From Bacillus sp. MM2020_4 (GTDB lineage: Bacteria; Bacillota; Bacilli; Bacillales; Cytobacillaceae), in assembly GCF_011250555.1 (NCBI RefSeq), contig NZ_JAANMZ010000001.1, forward strand, positions 186,001 through 250,000: a stretch of DNA of 64,000 nt, in the 5' to 3' direction. This document shows, piece after piece, positions 35,529-44,587 of this stretch. The stretch's first letter is position 1, and each line of letters begins with the position of its first letter. The notes below the pieces were generated by a model. The model worked only from the letters and a program-made list of their open reading frames with translations, ran no database searches and was not told where the DNA came from. Position numbers and translations under genes: made by a program.

Positions 35529-36824
35529 ATGAACAGCAATGAAATATATGTTAGTCTTGACATCGGTACATCCAGTGTAAAAGTAATCATTGGTGAAATG
35601 GTCAATGACTCGGGGAAAGACTCATTAAATATTATCGGTGTTGGCAATGTGAAATCTGAAGGCCTACGAAAAGGATCGATTGTCGACATGGACGACACCG
35701 TTCATTCTATAAAGCGGGCAATTGAGCAGGCAGAAAGAATGATTGGGATGGAGATCCGGGAAGTGGTGGTTGGTATTTCAGGGAACAATATCCAACTTCA
35801 GCACTGTCATGGTATTGTTGCAGTTTCTAGCCAAAACCGAGAAATTACCAATGAGGATGTCATTCGTGTCATTGAAGCAGCACATGTGGGTTCCATTCCA
35901 CCGGAAAGAGAAAATATCGGAGTCATTCGAAAGCAATTTATTTTAGACGGTAAGGATGAGATTAATGATCCGCGTGGAATGATCGGTGTCCGTTTAGAAA
36001 TGGATGGGACACTTATTACCGGATCGAAATCCATTATTATTAACACATTACGCTGTGTAGAACGTGCGGGACTTGAAATTTTAGACATTATTCTGCAACC
36101 ATTAGCAGCAGGGGATTTCGCCTTATCTAGGGATGAAAAAAATCTCGGTGTTGCCCTTATTGACATTGGCGGGGGCTCTACGACAATAGCTGTGTTTGAA
36201 GAAGGATTTTTAAAGGCAACAGGTGTCATTCCTGTTGGCGGAGATCTTCTTACGAATGACCTTTCCAAAGTCTTGCACACTTCCACAGAGGATGCTGAAA
36301 TAGTCAAGGTTAAATATGGACATGCCTTCTATGACAATGCCTCAGAAGATGAATTCTTCAGTGTTCCAATCATTGGGAGTGACCAGCATCAGCAATTTAA
36401 TCAGCTCTATGTATCTGAAATTATAGAGGCAAGAATGGAAGAAATCTTTGAATTAATTGCACATGAATTAAAACGTCTAGGTGTTAATGAATTACCAGGT
36501 GGTTTTGTCCTAACAGGTGGTACAGCAAAAATGCAGGGTGTCTTGGAACTTGCCCAGGATATGTTTCAAAATCCAGTTCGAATCGCCTCACCAGACTATA
36601 TTGGTGTAAGAGAACCTCAATACACAACAGCGGTTGGCTTGATAAAATATGCTTACAAGAATACTAGATTACCAGGTGGAACAAATGGTAGTACGTCAGC
36701 TGTTACTGAGCCAATCGAAAAAAGGATACCAAAACAACATCAACCTAAAGCAAAAGTAGAAAAACATCCGGAAGATAAGATGTCAACAAAAGTAAAAAAA
36801 TTCCTTGGTTACTTTTTCGAATAA
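35529..36824 (+). CDS. ftsA: cell division protein FtsA
   Basis: FtsA is the actin-like protein that ties FtsZ filaments to the membrane. The 431-residue product has the actin-fold phosphate loops VSLDIGTSSVKVIIGE and ALIDIGGGSTTIAVFE, the FtsA-specific 1C subdomain (about 85-165) and the adenosine motif VLTGGTAKMQGV. A variable linker leads to a C-terminal amphipathic membrane-targeting helix (KVKKFLGYFFE). AAAGGAGGTG precedes the ATG. It is cotranscribed with ftsZ, 36 bases downstream. Confidence 0.97.
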   Translation: MNSNEIYVSLDIGTSSVKVIIGEMVNDSGKDSLNIIGVGNVKSEGLRKGSIVDMDDTVHSIKRAIEQAERMIGMEIREVVVGISGNNIQLQHCHGIVAVSSQNREITNEDVIRVIEAAHVGSIPPERENIGVIRKQFILDGKDEINDPRGMIGVRLEMDGTLITGSKSIIINTLRCVERAGLEILDIILQPLAAGDFALSRDEKNLGVALIDIGGGSTTIAVFEEGFLKATGVIPVGGDLLTNDLSKVLHTSTEDAEIVKVKYGHAFYDNASEDEFFSVPIIGSDQHQQFNQLYVSEIIEARMEEIFELIAHELKRLGVNELPGGFVLTGGTAKMQGVLELAQDMFQNPVRIASPDYIGVREPQYTTAVGLIKYAYKNTRLPGGTNGSTSAVTEPIEKRIPKQHQPKAKVEKHPEDKMSTKVKKFLGYFFE

Positions 36825-36860
36825 GTGAAAAGGTAAATCGACGAATTAGGAGGATTTGTC

Positions 36861-38009
36861 ATGTTAGAATTTGATACAAATTTAGATTCTCTTGCAACAA
36901 TTAAAGTAATTGGGGTTGGCGGAGGCGGTAATAACGCAGTAAATCGAATGATTGAACATGGTGTTCAAGGTGTTGAGTTTATCGCTGTAAACACAGATGC
37001 ACAAGCCTTAAATCTTTCAAAAGCAGAAGTGAAAATGCAGATTGGTGCGAAGCTGACTCGTGGACTGGGAGCAGGGGCTAATCCGGAGGTAGGTAAAAAA
37101 GCTGCCGAAGAAAGTAAGGAACAGATTGAAGAAGCACTTCGTGGTGCTGATATGGTGTTTGTAACGGCAGGAATGGGCGGAGGTACAGGTACTGGAGCAG
37201 CACCAGTAATTGCACAAATTGCGCGAGATTTAGGTGCTCTGACTGTTGGTGTTGTTACCCGTCCATTTACTTTTGAAGGTAAAAAGCGGTCAAACCAAGC
37301 TTCTGGTGGAATTGGTTCTATGAAAGAAGCCGTCGATACACTTATTGTCATTCCAAATGATCGTCTCCTTGAAATTGTCGATAAAAGCACGCCAATGCTT
37401 GAGGCGTTCCGTGAGGCAGATAATGTTCTTCGCCAAGGGGTTCAGGGTATTTCTGATTTAATTGCTACCCCTGGGTTAATTAACCTAGATTTCGCGGATG
37501 TAAAAACCATTATGTCTAATAAAGGTTCGGCATTAATGGGAATCGGTGTTGCAGCAGGTGAAAACCGTGCTACTGAGGCTGCCAAAAAAGCTATTAATTC
37601 ACCTTTGTTAGAAACATCTATTGATGGGGCACAGGGTGTATTAATGAATATTACCGGTGGAGCAAACTTAAGTCTTTATGAGGTGCAAGAAGCTGCTGAT
37701 ATCGTTGCAACTGCAACTGATCAAGAAGTTAATATGATATTCGGTTCGGTTATTAATGAAACATTAAAAGATGAGATCATCGTAACCGTCATTGCAACTG
37801 GCTTTAATGAAGAGGTTTCTCAGCCAAAAGTAACCCGTCCGTCTTTCGGGCAGGTAAAACCGACTGGTGGAGCTGGCAACACTGGTACCGTTAAGAGAGA
37901 ACATAAACGTGAAGAAGCACCGCAGGAACCAGTACGAAACACGAATGCATCCCAAGAGGATGCTCTCGACATTCCAACCTTCTTGAGAAATCGTAATCGC
38001 AGACGTTAA
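36861..38009 (+). CDS. ftsZ: cell division protein FtsZ
   Basis: FtsZ is the tubulin-like GTPase that forms the Z-ring. The 382-residue product has the N-terminal [15 protein letters not shown], the tubulin signature GGGTGTG at 106-112 and the T7 loop NLDFADVK. A variable linker follows, then the conserved tail [13 protein letters not shown] that binds FtsA, SepF and other partners. AGGAGG precedes the ATG. A terminator follows 17 bases after the stop. Confidence 0.98.
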   Translation: MLEFDTNLDSLATIKVIGVGGGGNNAVNRMIEHGVQGVEFIAVNTDAQALNLSKAEVKMQIGAKLTRGLGAGANPEVGKKAAEESKEQIEEALRGADMVFVTAGMGGGTGTGAAPVIAQIARDLGALTVGVVTRPFTFEGKKRSNQASGGIGSMKEAVDTLIVIPNDRLLEIVDKSTPMLEAFREADNVLRQGVQGISDLIATPGLINLDFADVKTIMSNKGSALMGIGVAAGENRATEAAKKAINSPLLETSIDGAQGVLMNITGGANLSLYEVQEAADIVATATDQEVNMIFGSVINETLKDEIIVTVIATGFNEEVSQPKVTRPSFGQVKPTGGAGNTGTVKREHKREEAPQEPVRNTNASQEDALDIPTFLRNRNRRR

Positions 38010-38025
38010 AAATAAATATTAATAA

Positions 38026-38064
38026 ACATGCATGGCCCAAAAAGGGTCATGCATTTTTTTATTT
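38026..38064 (+). terminator. intrinsic terminator of ftsAZ
   Basis: ATGCATGGCCC / GGGTCATGCAT stem with one unpaired position and a seven-T tail. Confidence 0.88.
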
Positions 38065-38080
38065 TGAGAAATTGCAAAAT

Positions 38081-38247
38081 TCGACTTCGAGAATTGTCCA
38101 GCGTCAGCGCCCTAGCGGCTAGTGTCCTTCGCTCTCCGCCCTACGATAAGTCAACATCGAATCGCCTCCGGCTCTTCGTGTTTCCTTTATCTCAGTTGGA
38201 GCGCTCCAGGCCATACGCCGCTGACCAGGGCGCTTCCGCTTTTCTAT
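38081..38247 (+). repeat. dispersed intergenic repeat, copy 2
   Basis: This 167-bp second copy of the element at 34130 has the same orientation, with starts 3951 bases apart. Here the left arm AGCGCCCT pairs perfectly with AGGGCGCT on the right. It fills most of the ftsZ-spoIIGA gap between the ftsZ terminator and the spoIIG promoter, ending 51 bases before the -35. I see no protein gene in it. Confidence 0.88.
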
Positions 38248-38298
38248 GACAACATCCGATGTTAATAGTGGAAACTTCTGTTTTTTTGATTACAGAAA

Positions 38299-38332
38299 GT
38301 GACACACTTCAGCCCTATAACTACGTTATACT
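38299..38332 (+). promoter_or_regulatory. spoIIG promoter with 22-bp spacer
   Basis: GTGACA (38299-38304) and TATACT (38327-38332) are separated by 22 bases. This is the unusual spacing of the B. subtilis spoIIG promoter, used by sigma-A only with phosphorylated Spo0A. A partial 0A-like box (ATGACAA, 38246-38252) lies near -90. Confidence 0.65.
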
Positions 38333-38379
38333 TTTTCGTAAACAGATTAATAGTGCAGTCAATTAAAGGAGGAAGCTGT

Positions 38380-39306
38380 TTGATTGTCTATTTAGATGTA
38401 ATCTGGGCTCTAAATTTTTTATTTGATAGCCTTCTACTTTATTTAACAGCTATTTTTCTAAAAAGAAAGGTACGGGTTTGGCGATTGCTTGTAGGGGGCT
38501 TTATTGGCTCACTGATCATTTTATTATCGTTTACACCATTAAATGTTTATTCGGGCCATCCTATTTCAAAATTAATTTGTTCCGTTCTAATGGTATTAAT
38601 AGTTTTTGGGTATAAACGGCTGACTTTTTTCCTGAAGGCACTGATGACACTCTATGTTTCTACCTTTTTAATTGGCGGGGGATTAATGGGGGTCCATTTT
38701 TTTATTCAGTATGATGAAGAGTTGACGGTAAATGTTCTAAAAGGATTTGGTGACCCGGTTAGTTGGCTTTTTGTCTTAGTTGGCTTTCCAGTTGCATGGC
38801 ACTTCGGCAGAAAAAATATTGAAACGATGGAGATGACAAAAATTCAATACGAACAAATTGTCACTGTGAGATTGAAGCTGGGAAGTGAAAGCTTGTTATT
38901 TAAGGGTTTAGTGGATAGCGGTAATCAGCTATATGATCCTCTATCTAAAATGCCAGTGATGTTTGTCTCTATCAAAAATCAATTGGATGCTGTACCGAAA
39001 CCAATCGGGGATATCGCATTGGATCCTGAATCATTTATTATGGGAAACCTGCTTTTACCCGATGAATGGCAAAATAGACTGAGAATCGTTCCCTGCCGAG
39101 TGGTTGGAAAAGAACATCAGCTTATACTGGCTATAAAACCCGATTGTATTTTAATCGAACATAACGAGGATCAATTTGTATGTGAAAAGGGGCTTGTATC
39201 CTTCACGCTGCAGCAGCTTTCATCCGATGATGCTTTTGAATGTATAGTCCATCCGAAAATGCTGACGGGACCAAAGCTGCAAGGTGAGTCTGTGAAAGTA
39301 AGTTAA
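38380..39306 (+). CDS. spoIIGA: pro-sigma-E processing protease SpoIIGA
   Basis: SpoIIGA is a membrane aspartic protease that removes the pro-sequence of sigma-E in the mother cell after a SpoIIR signal. The 308-residue product has five membrane segments in its N-terminal half. A cytosolic retropepsin-like domain follows, with the catalytic Asp179 in [12 protein letters not shown]. The TTG at 38380 is seven bases behind AAAGGAGG and gives the family start [20 protein letters not shown]; the frame is open 27 codons further into the promoter region. It is cotranscribed with sigE. Confidence 0.94.
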   Translation: MIVYLDVIWALNFLFDSLLLYLTAIFLKRKVRVWRLLVGGFIGSLIILLSFTPLNVYSGHPISKLICSVLMVLIVFGYKRLTFFLKALMTLYVSTFLIGGGLMGVHFFIQYDEELTVNVLKGFGDPVSWLFVLVGFPVAWHFGRKNIETMEMTKIQYEQIVTVRLKLGSESLLFKGLVDSGNQLYDPLSKMPVMFVSIKNQLDAVPKPIGDIALDPESFIMGNLLLPDEWQNRLRIVPCRVVGKEHQLILAIKPDCILIEHNEDQFVCEKGLVSFTLQQLSSDDAFECIVHPKMLTGPKLQGESVKVS

Positions 39307-39350
39307 TAATACTATACTCAGTAAAACATATTTTAGAAGGAGGAACATGC

Positions 39351-40070
39351 ATGAAAAAATGGAGACTTCGCCTATCTTACTATTGGTATAAGTTGTTAAT
39401 TAAGCTGGGCATCAAAACGGATGAAGTTTATTATATTGGCGGAAGCGAAGCCCTGCCGCCTCCTTTAAGTAAGGACGAGGAAGAAATGTTATTAAAAAAG
39501 CTGCCTGTCGGTGATAAGGCAGCTCGTTCAATCTTAATTGAACGAAATCTTAGGCTTGTTGTTTACATTGCCAGAAAGTTTGAAAATACAGGTATTAATA
39601 TAGAGGATCTCATCAGCATCGGAACCATTGGTTTAATTAAGGCTGTGAATACCTTTAACCCGGAGAAGAAAATAAAACTTGCTACATACGCTTCAAGATG
39701 TATTGAAAATGAAATTCTTATGTACTTACGGCGTAATAATAAAATTAGATCAGAGGTTTCCTTTGATGAACCATTAAACATTGATTGGGATGGAAATGAA
39801 CTGTTGTTATCAGATGTACTTGGAACCGATGATGATATTATCACAAAGGACCTGGAAGCTAATGTGGATAGGAAGCTATTGTCCAAAGCATTACACCAGC
39901 TGACCGACCGTGAAAAGCAAATTATGGAGCTCAGATTTGGTCTGACGAATGGTGAAGAAAAGACCCAAAAAGATGTGGCTGACATGCTTGGTATTTCCCA
40001 ATCATATATTTCAAGATTAGAAAAAAGAATCATTAAAAGATTACGAAAAGAATTTAACAAAATGGTGTAG
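39351..40070 (+). CDS. sigE: RNA polymerase sigma factor SigE (pro-sigma-E)
   Basis: Sigma-E directs early mother-cell transcription. The 239-residue precursor has a basic, amphipathic pro-sequence of about 27 residues ([20 protein letters not shown]) ahead of the conserved processing region [18 protein letters not shown]. Region 2 ([20 protein letters not shown]), the region 2.4 segment [19 protein letters not shown] and the region 4 helix-turn-helix at the end ([20 protein letters not shown]) are intact. It follows spoIIGA in the spoIIG operon. Confidence 0.97.
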   Translation: MKKWRLRLSYYWYKLLIKLGIKTDEVYYIGGSEALPPPLSKDEEEMLLKKLPVGDKAARSILIERNLRLVVYIARKFENTGINIEDLISIGTIGLIKAVNTFNPEKKIKLATYASRCIENEILMYLRRNNKIRSEVSFDEPLNIDWDGNELLLSDVLGTDDDIITKDLEANVDRKLLSKALHQLTDREKQIMELRFGLTNGEEKTQKDVADMLGISQSYISRLEKRIIKRLRKEFNKMV

Positions 40071-40164
40071 GAAAGAAATTTTTTTCCAGCATTAAAACCA
40101 TTGTTATTCATGATTAAATCGCATTTTTCGACAAATACCCACCCTTCCTTCAGTGGAGACAGGT

Positions 40165-40193
40165 GCATATTTTTCCTTCTCAAGGAGATACTG
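40165..40193 (+). promoter_or_regulatory. sigma-F/G promoter of sigG
   Basis: GCATA (40165-40169), 14 bases, then GGAGATACTG (40184-40193), a full match to the forespore pattern GYWTA and GGNRANAHTR. It predicts a start near 40199 and a leader of only about 30 bases. Confidence 0.75.
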
Positions 40194-40208
40194 TTTTTTG
40201 TACAGCAG

Positions 40209-40223
40209 CTCCTGTGAGGAGGG
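40209..40223 (+). promoter_or_regulatory. hairpin over the sigG ribosome binding site
   Basis: CTCCT (40209-40213) can pair with AGGAG (40217-40221) across a three-base loop. The right arm is part of the ribosome binding site AGGAGGG. Together with the TTG start this should lower sigG translation. A leader hairpin with this role is known for B. subtilis sigG. Confidence 0.6.
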
Positions 40224-40230
40224 AAAAGGA

Positions 40231-41010
40231 TTGACTCGAAATAAAGTCGAAATTTGCGGTGTAGACACATCAAAACTTCCTGTTTTAAAAAACGAAGAAA
40301 TGAGAATACTCTTCAAGCAAATGCAAGAGGGCGATATAACTGCCAGGGAAAAGCTTGTCAACGGAAATTTACGTCTCGTATTAAGTGTGATTCAGCGGTT
40401 TAACAACCGAGGCGAGTTTGTTGATGACCTATTTCAGGTTGGTTGTATTGGACTAATGAAATCGATTGATAACTTCGATTTAGGTCAAAACGTAAAGTTT
40501 TCTACTTATGCCGTACCAATGATTATTGGAGAAATTCGAAGGTACTTACGTGATAATAACCCGATTCGCGTTTCACGTTCTTTGAGGGATATCGCCTATA
40601 AGGCACTTCAAGTCAGGGAACGTTTAATGAGCGAAACCTCACGTGAACCAACTGCTGAAGAAATTGCCAAGGTCTTGGAAGTCCCCCATGAAGAAATCGT
40701 ATTTGCACTCGATGCCATACAGGATCCAGTGTCACTGTTTGAACCGATTTATAATGATGGCGGCGACCCTATTTACGTCATGGACCAATTAAGCGATGAG
40801 AAAAATAAAGATATTCATTGGATTGAAGAAATTGCCTTAAAAGAAGGCATGCGGAGATTAAATGAACGTGAAAAGTTAATTTTACGGAAGCGGTTTTTTC
40901 AAGGAAAAACACAAATGGAAGTGGCAGATGAAATTGGAATCTCCCAAGCCCAGGTATCCCGCCTTGAAAAAGCTGCCATTAAACAAATGAATAAAAATAT
41001 ACAAAGTTAA
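40231..41010 (+). CDS. sigG: RNA polymerase sigma factor SigG
   Basis: Sigma-G directs late forespore transcription. The 259-residue product is almost identical to the B. subtilis protein over long stretches. It begins MTRNKVEICGVDTSKLPVLK and has region 2 (LVLSVIQRFNNRGEFVDDLF, KFSTYAVPMIIGEIRRYLRD), region 3 and the region 4 helix-turn-helix (KTQMEVADEIGISQAQVSRL). Translation starts at a TTG, eight bases behind a partly sequestered AGGAGGG. It has its own forespore-type promoter in the sigE-sigG gap and may also be read from spoIIG. Confidence 0.97.
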   Translation: MTRNKVEICGVDTSKLPVLKNEEMRILFKQMQEGDITAREKLVNGNLRLVLSVIQRFNNRGEFVDDLFQVGCIGLMKSIDNFDLGQNVKFSTYAVPMIIGEIRRYLRDNNPIRVSRSLRDIAYKALQVRERLMSETSREPTAEEIAKVLEVPHEEIVFALDAIQDPVSLFEPIYNDGGDPIYVMDQLSDEKNKDIHWIEEIALKEGMRRLNEREKLILRKRFFQGKTQMEVADEIGISQAQVSRLEKAAIKQMNKNIQS

Positions 41011-41039
41011 AGCTGTCCATGCCGGGCAGCTTTATTTTT
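41009..41039 (+). terminator. intrinsic terminator of sigG
   Basis: AAAGCTG / CAGCTTT stem with an ATGCC loop region and a TTTATTTTT tail. Confidence 0.78.
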
Positions 41040-41108
41040 CTGTATTAAAGATAAAATTACATCTGCCCACATATAGTTATGATAGTAATGTAATTGGGAG
41101 TGGTGCAG

Positions 41109-41372
41109 GTGGTTAAAATTTCAGAATTTCAGATAAAAGATGTCGTCAATGTATCTGATGGAAAAAGGCTGGGGAATATTGGGGATATTGAAATCAATTT
41201 AACGACCGGAAAAATTGAAGCGGTCGTCATCTCAGGCAACGGCAGAGTATTGGGCTTTTTCGGGAAAGATGAAGACATTGTCATTCCCTGGAAAAACATT
41301 ATTAAAATTGGTCAGGATGTCATTTTGGTAAGGTATAAGGGCGGAGTAGAGCACATATCCGAGGAGGTATAA
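41109..41372 (+). CDS. ylmC: YlmC/YmxH family PRC-barrel protein
   Basis: This 87-residue protein has a single PRC-barrel domain (VKISEFQIKDVVNVSDGKRL, GDIEINLTTGKIEAVVI, VIPWKNIIKIG). The family is linked to sporulation in some Bacilli but has no set function. I chose the GTG at 41109, about six bases behind GGGAGTGG; three earlier in-frame GTG/TTG codons overlap that site. It follows sigG directly, without the ylmA gene found there in B. subtilis. Confidence 0.85.
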   Translation: MVKISEFQIKDVVNVSDGKRLGNIGDIEINLTTGKIEAVVISGNGRVLGFFGKDEDIVIPWKNIIKIGQDVILVRYKGGVEHISEEV

Positions 41373-41447
41373 AGATCCTAGATGTACTTTACGGTGAACA
41401 TTTTTTCATTTCATGGTAAACTATAGAAAAATAGAAGAGGTATGGAC

Positions 41448-42275
41448 ATGGAACCCTTTGTTTTAAAAAATCAGTCCATTTTAACCATTGAAAGCTGGTG
41501 CCGGCAATTTCCGGAATTAGTTACCGGGTTCACTACTAAAAGAGGCGGTTTCAGTACTGGAGACTATAAGTCCCTTAACCTTGGTTTTCATGTGGATGAC
41601 GATGCATTAAATGTTTGTTCAAATAGAGAAAAAGTGGCTGAATTACTTAAGTTCCCATTAAATTCTTGGGTTGGTGCAGAGCAAATCCATGATAGTATTT
41701 TGAAAAAAGTAACGAAAGCAGATCGAGGCAAAGGATCCAATTCCTATGATAATTCCTTTAAAGGTACAGATGGACTTTATACGGATGAAGAGGGTGTCCT
41801 GCTAACACTTTGCTTTGCTGACTGCGTCCCTCTTTTTTTTATTGCTCCTGAAAAAAAGATGATCGGTATCGCACATGCAGGCTGGAAGGGAACGGTTGGA
41901 CAAATAGCTAAGAAAATGGTCATGGCCTGGACCCGGGAAGGAATTCAATCAAACCGGATTTTTGTCGCAATTGGTCCATCTATTTGTGAAAAATGTTATA
42001 TTGTTGATAAGTATGTTATGAACTTTGTAGAAAAATCACTAGAAGATGGCGGCGTATTGCCCTATAATTTACTTAGCGAGGGGCAATTTTCGTTAAATTT
42101 ACGTGAATTGAATAGGCAAATTCTTTTGGCAGCGGGTGTACCGGATGAGAATATTTCTATCACAGAACTATGCTCTAGCTGTAATCGTGAGGAATTTTTC
42201 TCACACCGCCGCGACCATGGTAGTACTGGAAGAATGCTTAGTTTTATTGGCTGGAAGGAGACTTCGGATCTTTAA
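41448..42275 (+). CDS. ylmD: YlmD/PgeF, laccase-domain purine nucleoside and peptidoglycan-editing factor
   Basis: The 275-residue product belongs to the YfiH/PgeF family of multi-copper-oxidase-like proteins. These hydrolyse or phosphorolyse purine nucleosides, and some members guard peptidoglycan composition. Metal ligands are visible as Cys in [11 protein letters not shown] and His in [12 protein letters not shown] further [11 protein letters not shown] segment lies near the C-terminus. The ATG at 41448 is seven bases from AGAAGAGG; an ATG two codons earlier is too close. The stop overlaps the ylmE start by one base. Confidence 0.9.
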   Translation: MEPFVLKNQSILTIESWCRQFPELVTGFTTKRGGFSTGDYKSLNLGFHVDDDALNVCSNREKVAELLKFPLNSWVGAEQIHDSILKKVTKADRGKGSNSYDNSFKGTDGLYTDEEGVLLTLCFADCVPLFFIAPEKKMIGIAHAGWKGTVGQIAKKMVMAWTREGIQSNRIFVAIGPSICEKCYIVDKYVMNFVEKSLEDGGVLPYNLLSEGQFSLNLRELNRQILLAAGVPDENISITELCSSCNREEFFSHRRDHGSTGRMLSFIGWKETSDL

Positions 42276-42952
42276 TGAAAGTAACTGATAATCTGAAAAC
42301 AATTCGTCAACAAATAAATGATGCATGTCATAAGGTGCATCGGGGTACCGATGAAGTGAAATTAATTGCCGTTACGAAATATGTCAGCATAGAAAGAGCA
42401 AGGGAAGCGCTTGAAGCAGGAATAAGAAATCTGGGAGAAAACCGTGATGAGGGACTGCTTGAAAAGTGGGAAGTATTACAGGACAAGCCGAAATGGCATT
42501 ATATAGGGACACTTCAAACCCGTAAGGTGAAAAATGTCATTGATAAGGTAGATTATATTCATTCTTTGGATCGGCTATCACTTGCTGAAGAAATTAATAA
42601 ACGAGCTAATAAAATGATAAAATGTCTGGTTCAGGTCAATGTATCCGGTGAAGAATCAAAGCACGGCTTATCTGAAGTAGAGGCAATTTCCTTTATTGAA
42701 TCATTGCGCCCATACGAAAATATTAGTGTGGTAGGTTTAATGACAATGGCACCTTTCACGAATGATGAACAGATCCTAAGGGGCTGTTTTCGAAAACTAA
42801 GAGAACTTCGTGATCAAGTTCAATCCTTACAGTTAGATTTTGCACCCTGCATAGAGCTGTCAATGGGAATGTCCAATGATTTTACCATTGCTATTGAAGA
42901 AGGGGCAACAATGGTTAGAATAGGGACAGCACTTGTCGGTGAAGATGGTTAG
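42275..42952 (+). CDS. ylmE: PLP homeostasis protein YlmE (YggS/PROSC family)
   Basis: This 225-residue single-domain alanine-racemase-like TIM barrel binds pyridoxal phosphate and balances free PLP and amino acids. The PLP lysine is in [24 protein letters not shown] and [16 protein letters not shown] are characteristic, and the C-terminal phosphate-binding part [20 protein letters not shown] is intact. It overlaps ylmD by one base and precedes sepF, the usual arrangement in Gram-positive bacteria. Confidence 0.93.
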   Translation: MKVTDNLKTIRQQINDACHKVHRGTDEVKLIAVTKYVSIERAREALEAGIRNLGENRDEGLLEKWEVLQDKPKWHYIGTLQTRKVKNVIDKVDYIHSLDRLSLAEEINKRANKMIKCLVQVNVSGEESKHGLSEVEAISFIESLRPYENISVVGLMTMAPFTNDEQILRGCFRKLRELRDQVQSLQLDFAPCIELSMGMSNDFTIAIEEGATMVRIGTALVGEDG

Positions 42953-42964
42953 GAGAGAAAGATA

Positions 42965-43426
42965 ATGACGATTAAATCGAAATTAAAGACATTTTTCTTT
43001 TTAGATGATGAATTTGATGAAAACAATGATGTGTATGCAGATCCTGTTGAACCTGTTAAACAAAAACAGACACCAGTAAAAAGTCATAATGTTGTTAGTC
43101 TGCAAAGTATCCAAAAGTCTACAGGTTCTTCCACTATTTCTAAGTCGTCAAAGGTCATATTAGTGGAACCAAGGACCTATTCAGAGTCAGCCGATATTGC
43201 CGACCATTTAAAAAGTCGACTGGCTGTTGTGGTGAACCTGCAGCGTATCGACAATGAACAAGGCAGGCAAATAATTGATTTTTTAAGCGGTGCCGTCTAT
43301 GCACTCGGAGGCGACATCCAAAAAATCGGTTCTAGCATTTTTTTATGTACTCCTGATAATATCGAGGTGTCGGGTAATATTTCGGATTTAATTCCTGACC
43401 ATGAAAATCTAAATACAAGGTGGTAA
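42965..43426 (+). CDS. sepF: cell division protein SepF
   Basis: SepF binds the FtsZ tail and the membrane and bundles FtsZ filaments into rings. The 153-residue product has an N-terminal amphipathic membrane-binding helix ([15 protein letters not shown]) and a flexible charged linker (about 15-55). The C-terminal SepF core (about 60-150) contains [19 protein letters not shown] and [23 protein letters not shown] precedes the ATG. It overlaps or abuts ylmG. Confidence 0.95.
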   Translation: MTIKSKLKTFFFLDDEFDENNDVYADPVEPVKQKQTPVKSHNVVSLQSIQKSTGSSTISKSSKVILVEPRTYSESADIADHLKSRLAVVVNLQRIDNEQGRQIIDFLSGAVYALGGDIQKIGSSIFLCTPDNIEVSGNISDLIPDHENLNTRW

Positions 43427-43431
43427 TGATG

Positions 43432-43695
43432 ATGGCTTTTGTTTTTAGTTTATTGCAGCAGATCATCCAGATTTATTCGTGGGCCTTAATTATTTACATC
43501 TTAATGTCCTGGTTTCCAAATGCTAGAGAGTCCACAATTGGTCAATTTCTAGCAAGAATTTGTGAACCCTATTTAGAGCCGTTTAGAAAAATTATTCCGC
43601 CGTTTGGAATGATGGATATCTCACCAATTGTCGCATTTCTTGTTTTAAACTTTGCTTCTAGTGGTCTAGGCAGTGTGTATTTATGGCTTACGTAA
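43432..43695 (+). CDS. ylmG: YlmG (YggT family membrane protein)
   Basis: This 87-residue protein with two membrane segments belongs to the YggT family, conserved next to sepF and linked to division and chloroplast nucleoid biology. The segment [19 protein letters not shown] and the motif [20 protein letters not shown] between the spans are typical. Three ATG codons lie in a row at 43426-43434; I prefer the last, eight bases behind AAGGTGG. It follows sepF by a few bases. Confidence 0.85.
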   Translation: MAFVFSLLQQIIQIYSWALIIYILMSWFPNARESTIGQFLARICEPYLEPFRKIIPPFGMMDISPIVAFLVLNFASSGLGSVYLWLT

Positions 43696-43727
43696 GTAAT
43701 TTACTCATTAGGTTGTGTTATGCATAA

Positions 43728-44501
43728 ATGAACATATATCAGCATTTCCGTCTGGAAGAACGGGAATATATTGACCAGGTTATAGATTGGAGAAGTTTTG
43801 TTGAAACACATTACACCCCAAAACTTACAGATTTTCTAGATCCAAGAGAGCAGCATATCCTCAAAATGCTGATTGGAGAAAATAGTGATGTCAGATTTAG
43901 ACTTTTTGGCGGTCCACTTGGTGTAGAACGAAAAAGGGCTTTTATTTTCCCGGATTATTTAGAAGCTAATGAAAATAACTTTCAAATTAGTCTATTTAAC
44001 ATCGAGTATCCGGCGAAGTTCGTGACAATTGAACACCGTCAGGTTTTAGGCACCCTTATGTCCTTGGGGCTTAAGCGTGGGAAGTTTGGTGACATTTTAA
44101 TAAAAGACGGTCAAATTCAACTATTTGCAGCCAAAGAAATTAGTGATTTTATTAAAAGCAATGTCGAATCAATTGGCAGAGCAGGGGTAAAATTAGTTGA
44201 AACTGATATGGCTCATGCAATTGCTGCAACTGAATTATGGGACGAACAGGATTTAACCGTATCTTCTTTACGAATTGATACTATTATTTCAGGGATTTAT
44301 CATATTTCACGTCAAAAATCGCTTACTTACATTCAACAGGGGCTTGTGAAAGTTAACTGGACAGTCATAGAAAACCCATCGTTTGCTTGTGAAGCAGGTG
44401 ATATGATTTCCGTCCGCGGTCATGGAAGAGCCAAAATTGTTGGGATCGACGGTAAAACGAAAAGAGAAAAATGGCGAATTATTGTAGGGAAACAAAAATA
44501 A
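43728..44501 (+). CDS. ylmH: YlmH, S4-domain RNA-binding protein
   Basis: The 257-residue product has an N-terminal alpha/beta domain (EREYIDQVIDWRSF, LDPREQHILKMLIG). A C-terminal S4 RNA-binding domain (about 180-250: LRIDTIISGIYHISRQKSL, GLVKVNWTVIENPSF) follows. YlmH proteins bind the large ribosomal subunit and take part in ribosome rescue or quality control in Bacilli. The ribosome binding site is weak (AGGTTG). It sits between ylmG and divIVA, the standard order. Confidence 0.9.
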   Translation: MNIYQHFRLEEREYIDQVIDWRSFVETHYTPKLTDFLDPREQHILKMLIGENSDVRFRLFGGPLGVERKRAFIFPDYLEANENNFQISLFNIEYPAKFVTIEHRQVLGTLMSLGLKRGKFGDILIKDGQIQLFAAKEISDFIKSNVESIGRAGVKLVETDMAHAIAATELWDEQDLTVSSLRIDTIISGIYHISRQKSLTYIQQGLVKVNWTVIENPSFACEAGDMISVRGHGRAKIVGIDGKTKREKWRIIVGKQK

Positions 44502-44531
44502 TTTAATAAAAAAGCAGGATATTCGTAAAAC

Positions 44532-44559
44532 TTGTCGAATATTTGCTTATACATATAGA
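44532..44559 (+). promoter_or_regulatory. candidate promoter of divIVA
   Basis: TTGTCG, 16 bases, TATAGA. The -35 overlaps the right arm of an inverted repeat (ATATTCG / CGAATAT, about 44519-44541). Confidence 0.45.
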
Positions 44560-44587
44560 AGTATCAGATTGTATGGAGGTGGCATCA

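Noticed and set aside
34130..38247. The two repeats as an insertion sequence pair or CRISPR-like array
   Set aside because: No transposase, no regular spacer unit and only two distant copies. The fold-back structure fits a non-autonomous intergenic repeat better.
38028..38249. 73-codon open frame through the ftsZ terminator and repeat copy 2
   Set aside because: It reads through a terminator hairpin and a non-coding repeat. The equivalent frame is not kept in copy 1 because of the indel and substitutions.
39563..40273. Minus-strand open frame of 236 codons across sigE and the start of sigG
   Set aside because: Antisense to two essential sigma-factor genes with clear orthology. The predicted product is Ser/Phe-rich without domains, a shadow frame.
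41009..41108. Search for a forespore promoter before ylmC
   Set aside because: I found no GYWTA/GGNRANAHTR or sigma-E match at proper spacing. ylmC may depend on read-through or a promoter I cannot recognise.
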